Part shown: piece by piece, positions 43,999-51,921 of the stretch
Position numbering within the stretch: position 1 is the stretch's first letter
Layout: every line of letters starts with the position of its first letter
NCBI RefSeq assembly: GCF_039541115.1
Contig: NZ_BAABFP010000002.1
Location: forward strand, 496,001-560,000
DNA from: Angustibacter luteus
GTDB taxonomy: Bacteria > Actinomycetota > Actinomycetes > Actinomycetales > Angustibacteraceae
Reading direction: 5' to 3'
DNA length: 64,000 nucleotides
The notes under the pieces: model-generated
Told to the model about the DNA's origin: nothing
The model's input: only the letters and a program-made list of their open reading frames with translations
The model's database searches: none
Program-made: the position numbers and the translations under genes

Positions 43999-45510
43999 CT
44001 AGGTGCGTCGAGATGGGTCCAGGTAGACGAAACCCGGCCCCTCGTCCCGGTACGGCACGCCGAGACCGTCCAGCGCGGACCGCCACGAACCCGTGCACGA
44101 CGGGTCTGCACCCTCGAAGCCGTGGTCCGCGGTCAGGGCGATCGTCACGTCGTCCAGCATCCCGAGGCCGTCCAGGTGGTCGAGGAACGCCACGAGCCGA
44201 GAGTCACTGTCCCGCAACGCATCCCGGGCGATCGCCGAGCGCGGCCCGCCCGCGTGGTGACCGGCGTCCGTGACCACGTTGGCCCACCACAGCAGGTCCG
44301 GCGCCGCCGCCGGGGAGTCCCACAGCTGCAGCACCTGTTGCAGCCCCAGGTCGTCGACCTGCGAGCCCCAGTGGAAGGTGCCGTCCTTCAGGTGCTCGAG
44401 CTCGCCGACGAACCGCGACGCGAACGGGTCGGGCAGCAACGAGTCGAGGTCGCCGGAGCCCATGGACGAGCCGCTGGCCCGGATCACCCCCATGGTCGAG
44501 TAGTCGGCGCCGCGGTCGATCGCCTCGTCGACACTCGCCGTCCGCGGCGACCCGTCGATCCGCGCCGGCACGTTGTCGTGCACCATCTCGAAGACCGTCC
44601 GGACGCCTGGCCGCAGCCACTCCCCGCTGCGGTGCCACGTCGTCGCGTCGTTCGGCACGACCTGCTCGCCGGTCGCCCGGTCGAAGAACACGTTGCCCAG
44701 CACGCCGTGCCGGCCCGGCCCGACGCCGGTCAGGATCGAGGTGTGGTTCGTCAGCGTGATGCTGGGGAAGTGCGCCAGGGCCCCACCACGCAGCGCGGTA
44801 CCCCGAGAGATCAGCCGGGCGACGCCGGGCAGCTCCCCGGACTCGGCCAGGTGCAGCAGGTCACCGCAGTGCGCGCCGTCCCAGAGGATGCCGATCACCT
44901 TGCGCCGGCCGGGCCGCACCAGGTGGGTCAGTGCGGCGCCGTCCAGGCCGTGGCCGTGCGCGTCCAGCAGGTCGGCGAGCGGCACCCCAGCCGCGGCCGC
45001 GAGGGTCGGCCCGACGTCCACCAGCCAGGCGTGCTCGTCGAGGTAGCCCTGCCGCTCGACCCCGGCGCCGGACACCACCAGCGGCGCGCGCGACTGGATG
45101 ACGTCGAGCGATCCGTGCTCGCCCGGGTGGCCGCCCTCGTCGACGAACCAGTGCCGGGGCGTGTGCACGACGGCCAGGTCCGGGCTGCGGTCGGGATCGG
45201 CGAACAGCGAGACGAGGCGCCGGTACGCGAACGGGTAGGCGTTGCGCTCGTTGGGCGGCGACGGGTCGGCGAGCTCGCGCTCGTACGGCAGGAAGGCCAT
45301 CGGGTCCTCGTTGGCGACCGGGTCAGCACCACGGAGGACCTCGTGCCGGCCGTCGGCGTGCAACCGGACCCGGCCGCGGTGGTTGGCGACCAGCGCCGTC
45401 CGGTCGGACCCTTCCCCCTCGCACCAGACCACCAGGTCGACGGCGTTCGCGAGCTCGGGACCGGTCAGGGCGGCCACCGCGCGCTCGCGCAGGTCTGGGT
45501 CCGAGGTCAC
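43999..45510 (-). CDS. Alkaline phosphatase-superfamily phosphodiesterase
   Basis: This 503-residue protein belongs to the type I phosphodiesterase / nucleotide pyrophosphatase family. Metal and nucleophile segments are GILWDGAHCGD (Asp), SITLTNHTSILTGVGPGRHG (Thr nucleophile), TDAGHHAGGP and TADHGFEG. The first 210 residues form a family-specific domain with a second phosphatase-like part. No signal peptide is seen. The GTG at 45510 has AGGG upstream; longer in-frame forms would cross the terminator at 45528-45561. It would hydrolyse phosphodiester or phosphonate bonds; substrate unknown. Confidence 0.85.
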   Translation of the reverse strand: MTSDPDLRERAVAALTGPELANAVDLVVWCEGEGSDRTALVANHRGRVRLHADGRHEVLRGADPVANEDPMAFLPYERELADPSPPNERNAYPFAYRRLVSLFADPDRSPDLAVVHTPRHWFVDEGGHPGEHGSLDVIQSRAPLVVSGAGVERQGYLDEHAWLVDVGPTLAAAAGVPLADLLDAHGHGLDGAALTHLVRPGRRKVIGILWDGAHCGDLLHLAESGELPGVARLISRGTALRGGALAHFPSITLTNHTSILTGVGPGRHGVLGNVFFDRATGEQVVPNDATTWHRSGEWLRPGVRTVFEMVHDNVPARIDGSPRTASVDEAIDRGADYSTMGVIRASGSSMGSGDLDSLLPDPFASRFVGELEHLKDGTFHWGSQVDDLGLQQVLQLWDSPAAAPDLLWWANVVTDAGHHAGGPRSAIARDALRDSDSRLVAFLDHLDGLGMLDDVTIALTADHGFEGADPSCTGSWRSALDGLGVPYRDEGPGFVYLDPSRRT

Positions 45511-45527
45511 GCTCGGAACCCTAGGAC

Positions 45528-45561
45528 GACGGGGGTGCCGCCTGGTGGCGACACCCCCGTC
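45528..45561 (-). terminator. Hairpin terminator of the whiB7 operon
   Basis: GACGGGGGTGCCGCC and GGCGACACCCCCGTC form a 15-nt stem with one mismatch around loop TGGT. It lies 52 nt beyond the last whiB7-operon gene. On its downstream side there is no strong U tract, so termination is inferred. Nearby 45586-45610 contains short repeats of TCGAGCACG. Confidence 0.65.
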
Positions 45562-45613
45562 GGGTGGTGCTGGGTCGTGCATCGTCGAGCACGATCGAGC
45601 ACGGTCGAGCTGG

Positions 45614-45793
45614 TCAGCTAGCCAGCAGGCGCAGCCGGAGCTGGACCTGCTCGGCGTGCCGACGAGCCTTGCGCTGCTGCTTGCGGGCACGGGCCAGCCG
45701 CAGGACGTACAGGCCGAGTCGCTCACGTTCAGCGTCGGCGAGCCGCTGGTTGAGATGGGCACGAGCCAGGTCTTCATGCATGAGCTGTTGCAT
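45614..45793 (-). CDS. Small basic helical protein downstream of whiB7
   Basis: This 59-residue protein is almost entirely helix-forming and rich in Arg, Leu and Ala (HEDLARAHLNQRLADAERE, then RLARARKQQRKARRHAEQ). It starts with ATG at 45793 behind an AGGAG site, 86 nt after whiB7 on the same strand, and is probably co-transcribed. Amphipathic basic helix suggests RNA or ribosome binding, but that is inference. No family recognised. Confidence 0.65.
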   Translation of the reverse strand: MQQLMHEDLARAHLNQRLADAERERLGLYVLRLARARKQQRKARRHAEQVQLRLRLLAS

Positions 45794-45879
45794 CTGAGCA
45801 CTCCTGAGTGAGGAAGGTCGGGTCCCCTGGCGCTCTGCGGCCAGGAGGGAGGTGACATCTACGGCGTGGGCGGCGGCGA

Positions 45880-46167
45880 TCATGCTGCGGCCTCGCACTT
45901 GCGGGGGCGGCCACGCGGACGCTTGCGCGCCACGATCGCGCCCTGGACGAGGAGCTGACCGCCCCAGACACCCCACGGCTCGCGACGCTCGAGGGCGCCG
46001 GCAAGGCATGCGGTGCGGACGGGGCACTCGCCGCACAAGGACTTCGCGGTTTCGACGTCCGCCGGCGACTCTGCGAACCAGAGCTCCGCGTCGTTGGCAC
46101 GACAGGGAATGGCTCGCTTGGTGGCCCGGTCGTCGAGGGTCGGCTCGAGCAGGGTCGTGAGCTGCAT
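45880..46167 (-). CDS. whiB7: WhiB7 (WblC) antibiotic-resistance transcription activator
   Basis: This 95-residue iron-sulfur regulator binds sigma A and activates intrinsic antibiotic-resistance genes. The cluster ligands are C22, C45, C48 and C54 (LCGECPVRTAC). The sigma-contact turn EPWGVWGG and a C-terminal AT-hook RPRGRPRK (83-90) are diagnostic for WhiB7. The ATG at 46167 has an ideal GGAGGTGA site. An in-frame ATG at 46269 could add 34 residues but has a weaker site. The gene sits behind a leader of about 500 nt with a terminator and an upstream reading frame, and next to a small co-directional gene. Position matches Rv3197A. Confidence 0.95.
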   Translation of the reverse strand: MQLTTLLEPTLDDRATKRAIPCRANDAELWFAESPADVETAKSLCGECPVRTACLAGALERREPWGVWGGQLLVQGAIVARKRPRGRPRKCEAAA

Positions 46168-46307
46168 GGGTGTCACCTCCATCTGATGGGTGGGGGGTGG
46201 TGCGGTTCGGCCGGGTGCGGCCTGCTGCGGGAGGCGGAGCGGGCGCTGCGCCAGGGTGGTGGTCGTCATCGGTGTGGAGTCCTTGCCGGTCGTCGGTGGT
46301 CGGGTGG

Positions 46308-46352
46308 CAAATACAGAAAGGCCGCGGATCCCGGGTTTCGGGTTCCGCGGCC
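46308..46352 (-). terminator. Attenuator terminator in the whiB7 leader
   Basis: On the minus strand GGCCGCGGA and TCCGCGGCC form a 9-bp stem, continued by a CCC/GGG pairing after one mismatch, and followed by TTTCTGTATTTG. It lies between the upstream reading frame (ends 46376) and whiB7. whiB7/wblC in mycobacteria and Streptomyces is known to be controlled by such a conditional terminator that is relieved when ribosomes are inhibited. Confidence 0.8.
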
Positions 46353-46375
46353 TGTGAAGAGCCGGTCTGAGACTG

Positions 46376-46603
46376 CTAGACCGGTGGACTCCAGGTCGTG
46401 GTACCCGAGGGGCCGTCCATGCGCACCTTGACGGTGGCCGGGGCATCGACAGTGAGGCCGTCGAAGCCGCCGAAGGGCAGACCCGTCCCCTGGTACTGAG
46501 CGCTGATGTCTGCGGAGACCACCCCAGAACGCGGGGAGGCGTGCGGACGCGACAGCGCGCTGCAGGTCTGGTCGACCTCCAGCAGGATGTTGATGTTCTC
46601 CAC
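46376..46603 (-). CDS. Upstream reading frame in the whiB7 leader (possible leader peptide or small protein)
   Basis: This 75-codon frame starts with GTG at 46603, behind GAGG, and ends 23 nt before the attenuator hairpin. The product (ENINILLEVDQTCSALSRPH...VKVRMDGPSGTTTWSPPV) has no recognised domain. It ends in a Pro- and Trp-containing segment, WSPPV, which could slow ribosomes. Position between the whiB7 promoter and terminator fits the upstream ORF that senses translation stress in whiB7/wblC leaders. It is longer than a usual leader peptide, so it may also be a real protein. Confidence 0.6.
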   Translation of the reverse strand: MENINILLEVDQTCSALSRPHASPRSGVVSADISAQYQGTGLPFGGFDGLTVDAPATVKVRMDGPSGTTTWSPPV

Positions 46604-46668
46604 GACTCTCACCTCGCTCTCATCTCGGGCACGTCTTGGTAGACGGCGGTCTCTTGGCGTTGACGACA

Positions 46669-46707
46669 AGGCTAGACCCGGGTATCCGCGCGGGACAACG
46701 TATTTAT
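46669..46707 (-). promoter_or_regulatory. Probable WhiB7-autoregulated promoter
   Basis: On the minus strand TTGTCC (-35, 46693-46698) and TAGCCT (-10, 46669-46674) are 18 nt apart. An AT-rich block, ATAAATA, lies immediately upstream of the -35 in otherwise GC-rich DNA. WhiB7 is known to activate its own promoter by AT-hook contact with such a block. Transcription would start near 46662, giving a leader of about 495 nt. Confidence 0.6.
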
Positions 46708-46833
46708 CGGTGCGTTCCAGATTCCGTAACCGTTCCGTGACCCGGCCGCCGCCCCGACGTCCGCCCGCGCGGCCACCCAACGCGTCCCTCACGCCCCTGC
46801 GGAACGCCGAAACCCCCACTCCCCCAACGCTTT

Positions 46834-46898
46834 CCGCACCATTCGCGCTTGACGTGGTTTTCCGGGGGCCATAGCCACGTCAAGCGCGAATGGTGCGG
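46834..46898. repeat. 24-bp perfect inverted repeat (large stem-loop)
   Basis: The arms 46834-46857 and 46875-46898 are exact reverse complements over 24 bp, around a 17-nt loop. The stem ends eight bases from the stop codon of the AroE-like gene. It can serve as that gene's terminator, but the length and perfection are more typical of a dispersed palindromic element. The interval 46604-46833 otherwise holds the whiB7 promoter and no further gene. Confidence 0.8.
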
Positions 46899-46905
46899 GG
46901 AAGGG

Positions 46906-47763
46906 TCAGGGGGTGGCCAGGGCGGCGGCGAGGGCCCCGCGCATGACGGCCTGGTCGGGCTCGAGGCCGGTCCACAGGGTGATGGCGTGGGCGCCCTGCG
47001 CGACGAGCATGCCGAGCCCGTCGACGGTCGGGTTGCCGCGCTCGGCGGCCGCGCGCAGCAGCCAGGTCTGCGGCGGGTTGGGGATCACGTCGGCCACCAC
47101 GCAGGACGACGACAGCGTGCTCAGGTCGACCGGCACCCGGGCCCGGTCGTCGCCCAGCCCGATGGACGTCGCGTTGACCAGCACGTCGACGTCCGGACCG
47201 ACCGCGAGGTCGCCGTCCCAGGGCACGTGCTCGGACGACGCCCCGGTGCGTTCGCGCAGCACCCGGGCCAGGTCCTCGCCGGGCGCCGCGGACCGGCTCA
47301 CCACCGCCACGGATGCCGCGCCGGCCAGCGCCGCCTCGACGGCCACGGCGCGCGCCGCCCCGCCCGCACCGAGCACCACCAGGCGGGCGCCGGTCAGGTC
47401 GACCACCCCGTCCAGCGACGACACGAACCCGCGGCCGTCGGTGTTCTCACCCACCCACCGGCCCTCGCGGCGCACCACGCAGTTCACCGCGCCGATCAGC
47501 TCGGCCGAGGGGGCGAGCGACTCCAGGTGGTCGATCACGGTCACCTTGTGCGGCAGCGAGCAGTTGAAGCCCGCCCAGCCCATCGCGGCCGCTCCGCGCA
47601 CGGCGTCCGCCAGGCTCGCGGCGTCCACGTCGCAGTTGAGGTAGCGGGCGTCGATCCCGTGGTGGCGGTAGGCGGCCTCCACCATCACGACCGTCGGGTT
47701 GTCGCCGGCGGGGGTGGAGAACGAGCCGGTGATCGTGGCCAGGAACGCGCCGTGACCTGCCAT
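46906..47763 (-). CDS. Shikimate dehydrogenase-family protein (AroE-like, altered substrate motif)
   Basis: This 285-residue protein has the AroE fold: NCSLPHKVTVIDHL with the catalytic lysine, GENTDGRGF with the catalytic aspartate, a Rossmann motif VVLGAGGAARAVAVE, and NATSIGL. The N-terminal shikimate-binding SxS motif is replaced by GSFSTPAGDNPT. It may be a shikimate dehydrogenase relative with another substrate. GGAGGT precedes the ATG at 47763. It diverges from the GMC oxidoreductase by 32 bp. It is distinct from the QsuD-like enzyme at 10581-11438. Confidence 0.85.
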   Translation of the reverse strand: MAGHGAFLATITGSFSTPAGDNPTVVMVEAAYRHHGIDARYLNCDVDAASLADAVRGAAAMGWAGFNCSLPHKVTVIDHLESLAPSAELIGAVNCVVRREGRWVGENTDGRGFVSSLDGVVDLTGARLVVLGAGGAARAVAVEAALAGAASVAVVSRSAAPGEDLARVLRERTGASSEHVPWDGDLAVGPDVDVLVNATSIGLGDDRARVPVDLSTLSSSCVVADVIPNPPQTWLLRAAAERGNPTVDGLGMLVAQGAHAITLWTGLEPDQAVMRGALAAALATP

Positions 47764-47795
47764 TCGAGCGACCTCCGCACGGATCGGGGTGTTGG

Positions 47796-49307
47796 ATGGC
47801 CAGTGTGACGGGGTTGTCCGCGTCTGTCGTGGTGGTCGGCTCCGGCATGGGGGGCTCGACCACCGCCTTGGCACTGGCCCGGCGCGGCGTCGACGTCCTC
47901 GTGCTGGAGCGCGGCGAGCGGCTGCCGCGCGAGCCGCAGAACTGGTCCGCGCGGTCGGTGTTCGTCGACCGCCGCTACAAGCCGGACGAGACCTGGTTCG
48001 ACGGCCGCGGTCGCCCCTTCTCGCCGGGCGTGCACTACCTGGTCGGCGGCAACACCAAGGTGTACGGCGCGAGCCTGCCCCGGCTGCGCGAGAGCGACTT
48101 CGACGCCGTCGAGCACCTGGACGGGACGTCGCCCGCCTGGCCGTTCCGCTACCGCGACCTGGAGCCGTACTACGGCCAGGCGGAGCAGCAGCTCGGCGTG
48201 CACGGCACGCCTGGCGACGACCCCACCGAGCCGTGGCGCAGCACCGACTACCCGTTCCCGGCGCTCGAGCACGAACCGTACGTCGCCGCGCTGGCCCACC
48301 GGCTGCGCGCGGCGGGGGCGCACCCGAGCCCGACGTCGATGGGAGTGGACCGGCGGCCGGGCGGGGCGTGCATCCGGTGCGGCACCTGCGACGGGTTCCC
48401 GTGCCGGGTCGACGCCAAGTCCGACGCCGAGACCAGCGCGCTCGACCCCGCCCTGGCCACCGGTCTGGTGCGGCTGGCCACCGGCACGCAGGTGACCCGG
48501 ATCGTGCTGGACGCGACGGGACGCCGGGTCGACCACCTGGTCGCGCAGGGTCCGGACGGCGAGGTCGTGGCGCGCGGCGGCCGGTTCGTGCTGTCGGCCG
48601 GCGCGGTCAACTCGGCGGCGCTGCTGCTCGGCTCGGCCGACGAGGGGCACCCGACCGGGCTGGCGAACTCCAGCGACCTGGTCGGGCGCCGGTTCATGAT
48701 GCACCACAACGCGCACGTCGCCGCGGTCTCGCTGCGGCACCGCAACGACGTGACGTTCCAGAAGACCCTCCAGGTGAACGACTGGTACCTGGACGGCGGC
48801 GACGGCTACCCGCTGGGCTCGCTGCAGCTGATCGGCAAGGTCCAGGGCGTGATGATCCAGAGCTGGCGTCGGCTGCCGCTGCCGCTGCTCGACCGCCTCG
48901 CGGCGCGCAGCGTGGAGTGGCTGGTGATGAGCGAGGACCTGCCGGCGGCCGACAGCCGGGTCCGGCTGGACGGCGCAGGGCAGATCGTGACGACGCGCGC
49001 GGCTACCCGCTCGGCGACCCACCGCGAGCTGCACCGCCGGGCGAAGGCGTTGCTGCGTGCGGCCGGCTACGACGCGGTGTTCACCCAGTGGTTCGACCTC
49101 AGCATGAACAGCCACCAGTGCGGCACGGTCGTCGCCGGGCAGGACCCGGCGACCAGCGTGCTCGACCCCTGGTGCCGCAGCCACGACGTCGAGAACCTGT
49201 GGGTGGTCGACGGCGGGTTCTTCCCGTCGTCGGCGGCGATGAACCCGGCACTGACCATCGCGGCGCAGGCCCTGCGGGTGGTCGCCGAGTCCGACCTGGC
49301 GGCCTGA
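47796..49307 (+). CDS. GMC-family FAD oxidoreductase
   Basis: This 503-residue flavoprotein has the N-terminal FAD motif VVVGSGMGGSTTALALA and GVHYLVGGNTKVYGA. A cysteine-containing insert (CIRCGTCDGFPCRVDA) is typical of the bacterial GMC subgroup that includes cholesterol-oxidase-like and sugar dehydrogenases. The C-terminal catalytic region has NSHQCGTVVAGQDP (His) and AAMNPALTIAAQAL (Asn). It would oxidise an alcohol group using FAD. No signal peptide is seen. It shares a 32-bp divergent start region with the AroE-like gene, so the two may be co-regulated. Substrate unknown. Confidence 0.9.
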   Translation: MASVTGLSASVVVVGSGMGGSTTALALARRGVDVLVLERGERLPREPQNWSARSVFVDRRYKPDETWFDGRGRPFSPGVHYLVGGNTKVYGASLPRLRESDFDAVEHLDGTSPAWPFRYRDLEPYYGQAEQQLGVHGTPGDDPTEPWRSTDYPFPALEHEPYVAALAHRLRAAGAHPSPTSMGVDRRPGGACIRCGTCDGFPCRVDAKSDAETSALDPALATGLVRLATGTQVTRIVLDATGRRVDHLVAQGPDGEVVARGGRFVLSAGAVNSAALLLGSADEGHPTGLANSSDLVGRRFMMHHNAHVAAVSLRHRNDVTFQKTLQVNDWYLDGGDGYPLGSLQLIGKVQGVMIQSWRRLPLPLLDRLAARSVEWLVMSEDLPAADSRVRLDGAGQIVTTRAATRSATHRELHRRAKALLRAAGYDAVFTQWFDLSMNSHQCGTVVAGQDPATSVLDPWCRSHDVENLWVVDGGFFPSSAAMNPALTIAAQALRVVAESDLAA

Positions 49308-49324
49308 GCCTCAGTCGCGCGCCG

Positions 49325-51475
49325 TCACTCAGCGGCGGGTGGCCCGACTGCGGCCTCGGCCACGACGGCCGGGTCCTCACCACCGAGGACCGCGAGCACC
49401 TGCGCGCCGTACCGGTCGCGCTTGGTGGCGCCGATCCCGGGGATGCGGGCGAGCCCGGCGACGTCGTCCGGCTTGCCCTCGGCGAGCGCCACCAGCGTGG
49501 CGTCGGTGAAGACCACGAACGCCGGCACACTGGTCGCGGTGGCGACGGCAAGCCGCCAGGCGCGCAGGTTCTCGAAGGTCTGCTCGTCGTACGTCGGCGG
49601 GCAGTCGTCGCAGCGACCGACCTTGCGCTCGGCGCCGGTCATCAACGGCTTGCCGCAGGTCCGACACTTGGCCGTGGCCTTGCGGCTGCCACCCCGACCG
49701 CGCTTGGACGACGGCGCCGAGCCGGTCGAGCCGCCGCCGTCCTCGGTGTCGGGGCGCAGCCCGTCGAGGAAGCGGGACGGCTTGCGGGTGGCCCGCCCGC
49801 CGGGGGTGCGGGACCTGGCCCAGGACAGGTGCAGGTGCTCCCGGGCCCGGGTGATGCCGACGTAGAGCAGGCGGCGCTCCTCCTCGACCGCAGTCTGGCC
49901 GTCCGCCATCGAGATCGGCATGAGGCCCTCGGACATGCCGGTGAGGAAGACCGCGTCCCACTCCAGACCCTTGGCCGAGTGCAGCGAGGCCAGCGTGACG
50001 CCCTCCACGGTGGGGGCGTGCTGGGCCGCGGAGCGCTCGTCGAGCTCGGCCACCAGGTCGGACAGCGTCGCCCCCGGACGCGCCGCCTCGACCTCGTCAG
50101 CCAGGCCGGCGAGCGCCTGCAGGGACTCCCAGCGCTCACGGACGGCCCCACTCGCGCTGGGGGTCTGCAGCGTCCAGCCGCCGCTGACCAGGACGTCGCG
50201 GGCCGCCTGGCCGAGCGGCATCTCGGCGTCGGTGGAGCGGGCGGCGCCGCGCAGCAGCATGACCGCCTCGCGCACCTCGCGGCGGCTGAAGAACCGCTCG
50301 CCGCCGCGCAGCACGTAGGCCAGCCCGGCCTCGGCCATCGCCTGCTCCAGCGGCTCGGACTGGGCGTTGGTCCGGAACAGCACCGCGACCTCGCGCGGGC
50401 GCACGCCGTCGGCGACCAGGGCCTTGATCCTGCGGGCGATCCCGGCGGACTCGGCCACGTCGTCGTCGTAGCCGGTGAAGCTGGGCTCGGGGCCCTTGGG
50501 CCGCTGCGCGACCAGCTCGACGCGGGCGGTGCGGTGGGCCGGCGGCACGGCGTCCAGCAGCCGGTTGGCGAGGTTCACCACCTGCGGCGTGGAGCGGTAG
50601 TCACGCACCAGCCGGACCAGCTTGGCGCCGGTGAAGCGGCGCTGGAAGTCCAGCAGGTACTTGGGGCTGGCGCCGGTGAACGAGTAGATGGTCTGGCTCG
50701 CGTCGCCGACCACGCAGAGCTCGTCCCGCCCGCCCAGCCACAGGTCGAGCAGCCGCTGCTGCAGCGGGCTGACGTCCTGGTACTCGTCGACCACGAAGTG
50801 CCGGTACTGCCGGCGCACCGTCTCGGCGATCTGCGGGTGGTCCTGCAGCACCCCGGCCGTCACGAGCAGCACGTCCTCGAAGTCGATGACGCCGCGCTCG
50901 GTCTTGACCTCCTCGTAGAGCGCCAGCACCCGGGCCGCGGCCGTCACGTCCAGGCCCGCCGGGTCGCGACCGGCTCGTCGCGCCGCGGCAGGATAGGTCT
51001 CGGGGGTGAGCATGCTGACCTTGGCCCACTCGACCTCGGCAGCCAGGTCGCGCACCGAGCTGCGGTCCAGCTGCAGCCGCAACCGGGACCCGGCCTCGGC
51101 CACCAGACCGGCCTTGTGCGGCATCACCTCGGGGGCGGCGCCGCCGATGGCCTGCGGCCAGAAGTAGTGGAGCTGGCGCAGCGCGGCCGCGTGGAAGGTC
51201 CGCGCCTGCACCCCGTGCACGCCCAGGTCCCGTAGCCGCGCCCGCATCTCACCGGCCGCGCGGGCGGTGAACGTCACCGCCAGCACCTGCTGCGGCGTGT
51301 AGATCCCGGCGTGCACGCCGTACGCGATCCGGTGGGTGATCGCGCGCGTCTTGCCCGTGCCGGCCCCCGCGAGCACGCACAGCGGACCGCTCAGCGTGCT
51401 GGCGACCTCGCGCTGCTCGGGGTCGAGGGCGTCCAGCACCGCATCGGCGCCCGTCCCGGTCGTCGTCTGGCTCAT
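49325..51475 (-). CDS. uvrD2: ATP-dependent DNA helicase UvrD2
   Basis: This 716-residue superfamily I 3'-5' helicase has Walker A GAGTGKTRAI, Walker B VVDEYQDV, motif III GDASQTIYSFTGAS, motif IV VRDYRSTPQ and late motifs LHSAKGLEWD and LYVGITRA. After the helicase core come a tetra-cysteine element (CRTCGK and CDDCP) and a C-terminal HRDC domain, which identify actinobacterial UvrD2 (Rv3198c type, essential in mycobacteria). The ATG at 51475 follows GAGG. It acts in DNA repair and replication support. It diverges from mycoredoxin, as in mycobacteria. Confidence 0.96.
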   Translation of the reverse strand: MSQTTTGTGADAVLDALDPEQREVASTLSGPLCVLAGAGTGKTRAITHRIAYGVHAGIYTPQQVLAVTFTARAAGEMRARLRDLGVHGVQARTFHAAALRQLHYFWPQAIGGAAPEVMPHKAGLVAEAGSRLRLQLDRSSVRDLAAEVEWAKVSMLTPETYPAAARRAGRDPAGLDVTAAARVLALYEEVKTERGVIDFEDVLLVTAGVLQDHPQIAETVRRQYRHFVVDEYQDVSPLQQRLLDLWLGGRDELCVVGDASQTIYSFTGASPKYLLDFQRRFTGAKLVRLVRDYRSTPQVVNLANRLLDAVPPAHRTARVELVAQRPKGPEPSFTGYDDDVAESAGIARRIKALVADGVRPREVAVLFRTNAQSEPLEQAMAEAGLAYVLRGGERFFSRREVREAVMLLRGAARSTDAEMPLGQAARDVLVSGGWTLQTPSASGAVRERWESLQALAGLADEVEAARPGATLSDLVAELDERSAAQHAPTVEGVTLASLHSAKGLEWDAVFLTGMSEGLMPISMADGQTAVEEERRLLYVGITRAREHLHLSWARSRTPGGRATRKPSRFLDGLRPDTEDGGGSTGSAPSSKRGRGGSRKATAKCRTCGKPLMTGAERKVGRCDDCPPTYDEQTFENLRAWRLAVATATSVPAFVVFTDATLVALAEGKPDDVAGLARIPGIGATKRDRYGAQVLAVLGGEDPAVVAEAAVGPPAAE

Positions 51476-51545
51476 CACGGACCATCCTCGCACCGGGGTG
51501 CGACATCGCGGCCCCGGCGTCCACAGTCGTCCGGACCATCCCCAA

Positions 51546-51568
51546 GACCATGACCATGACCATGACCA
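51546..51568. repeat. Short tandem repeat (GACCAT)n
   Basis: Three GACCAT units plus a partial copy, GACCA, lie between uvrD2 and mycoredoxin. The 164-bp interval 51476-51639 holds the divergent promoters of the two genes. Copy-number change here could affect promoter spacing; no evidence for that is visible. Confidence 0.6.
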
Positions 51569-51639
51569 GGATCACGGGAAGATCCGCGCGCCCGGCGCCG
51601 TTGTGCCAGGTGGCCAGTCCCTCGACCAGCAGGAGAGTC

Positions 51640-51909
51640 ATGCCCGTCCCCACGCCCCCGCCCGCCGGAACGATCACCATGTTCTCGACCACGTGGTGCG
51701 GGTACTGCCGGCGGTTGAAGACCCTGCTGGACCGCGAGGGCATCGGCTACACCGAGGTCAACATCGAGACCGACGAGGACTCGGCGACGTTCGTCGAGCA
51801 GGCGAACGAGGGCAACCAGACCGTCCCGACCCTGCTGTTCCCCGATGGCTCCGTGGCCACCAACCCGAGCCTTGACGAGGTCAAGGCCCGGCTCGAGGCC
51901 GCCGCCTGA
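51640..51909 (+). CDS. mrx1: Mycoredoxin (glutaredoxin-fold, mycothiol-dependent)
   Basis: This 89-residue thioredoxin-fold protein reduces mixed disulfides with mycothiol. The active site is WCGYC (C20, C23), and the cis-proline segment TVPTLLF is present. AGGAGAG precedes the ATG. Neighbours uvrD2 and nudC match the Rv3198A locus of M. tuberculosis, supporting mycoredoxin-1 over ordinary glutaredoxin. The cytosolic enzyme belongs to the mycothiol redox system. Confidence 0.93.
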   Translation: MPVPTPPPAGTITMFSTTWCGYCRRLKTLLDREGIGYTEVNIETDEDSATFVEQANEGNQTVPTLLFPDGSVATNPSLDEVKARLEAAA

Positions 51910-51921
51910 GCGCAGGCTGAG

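Noticed and set aside
46604-46819. N-terminal extension of the 75-codon whiB7 leader frame
   Set aside because: The extension would cross the whiB7 promoter and is Arg/Gly-rich; the GTG at 46603 has the ribosome binding site.
47789-51235. 1148-codon plus-strand frame across the GMC gene and uvrD2
   Set aside because: It is out of frame with the GMC motifs and antisense to uvrD2; no domain or ribosome binding site.
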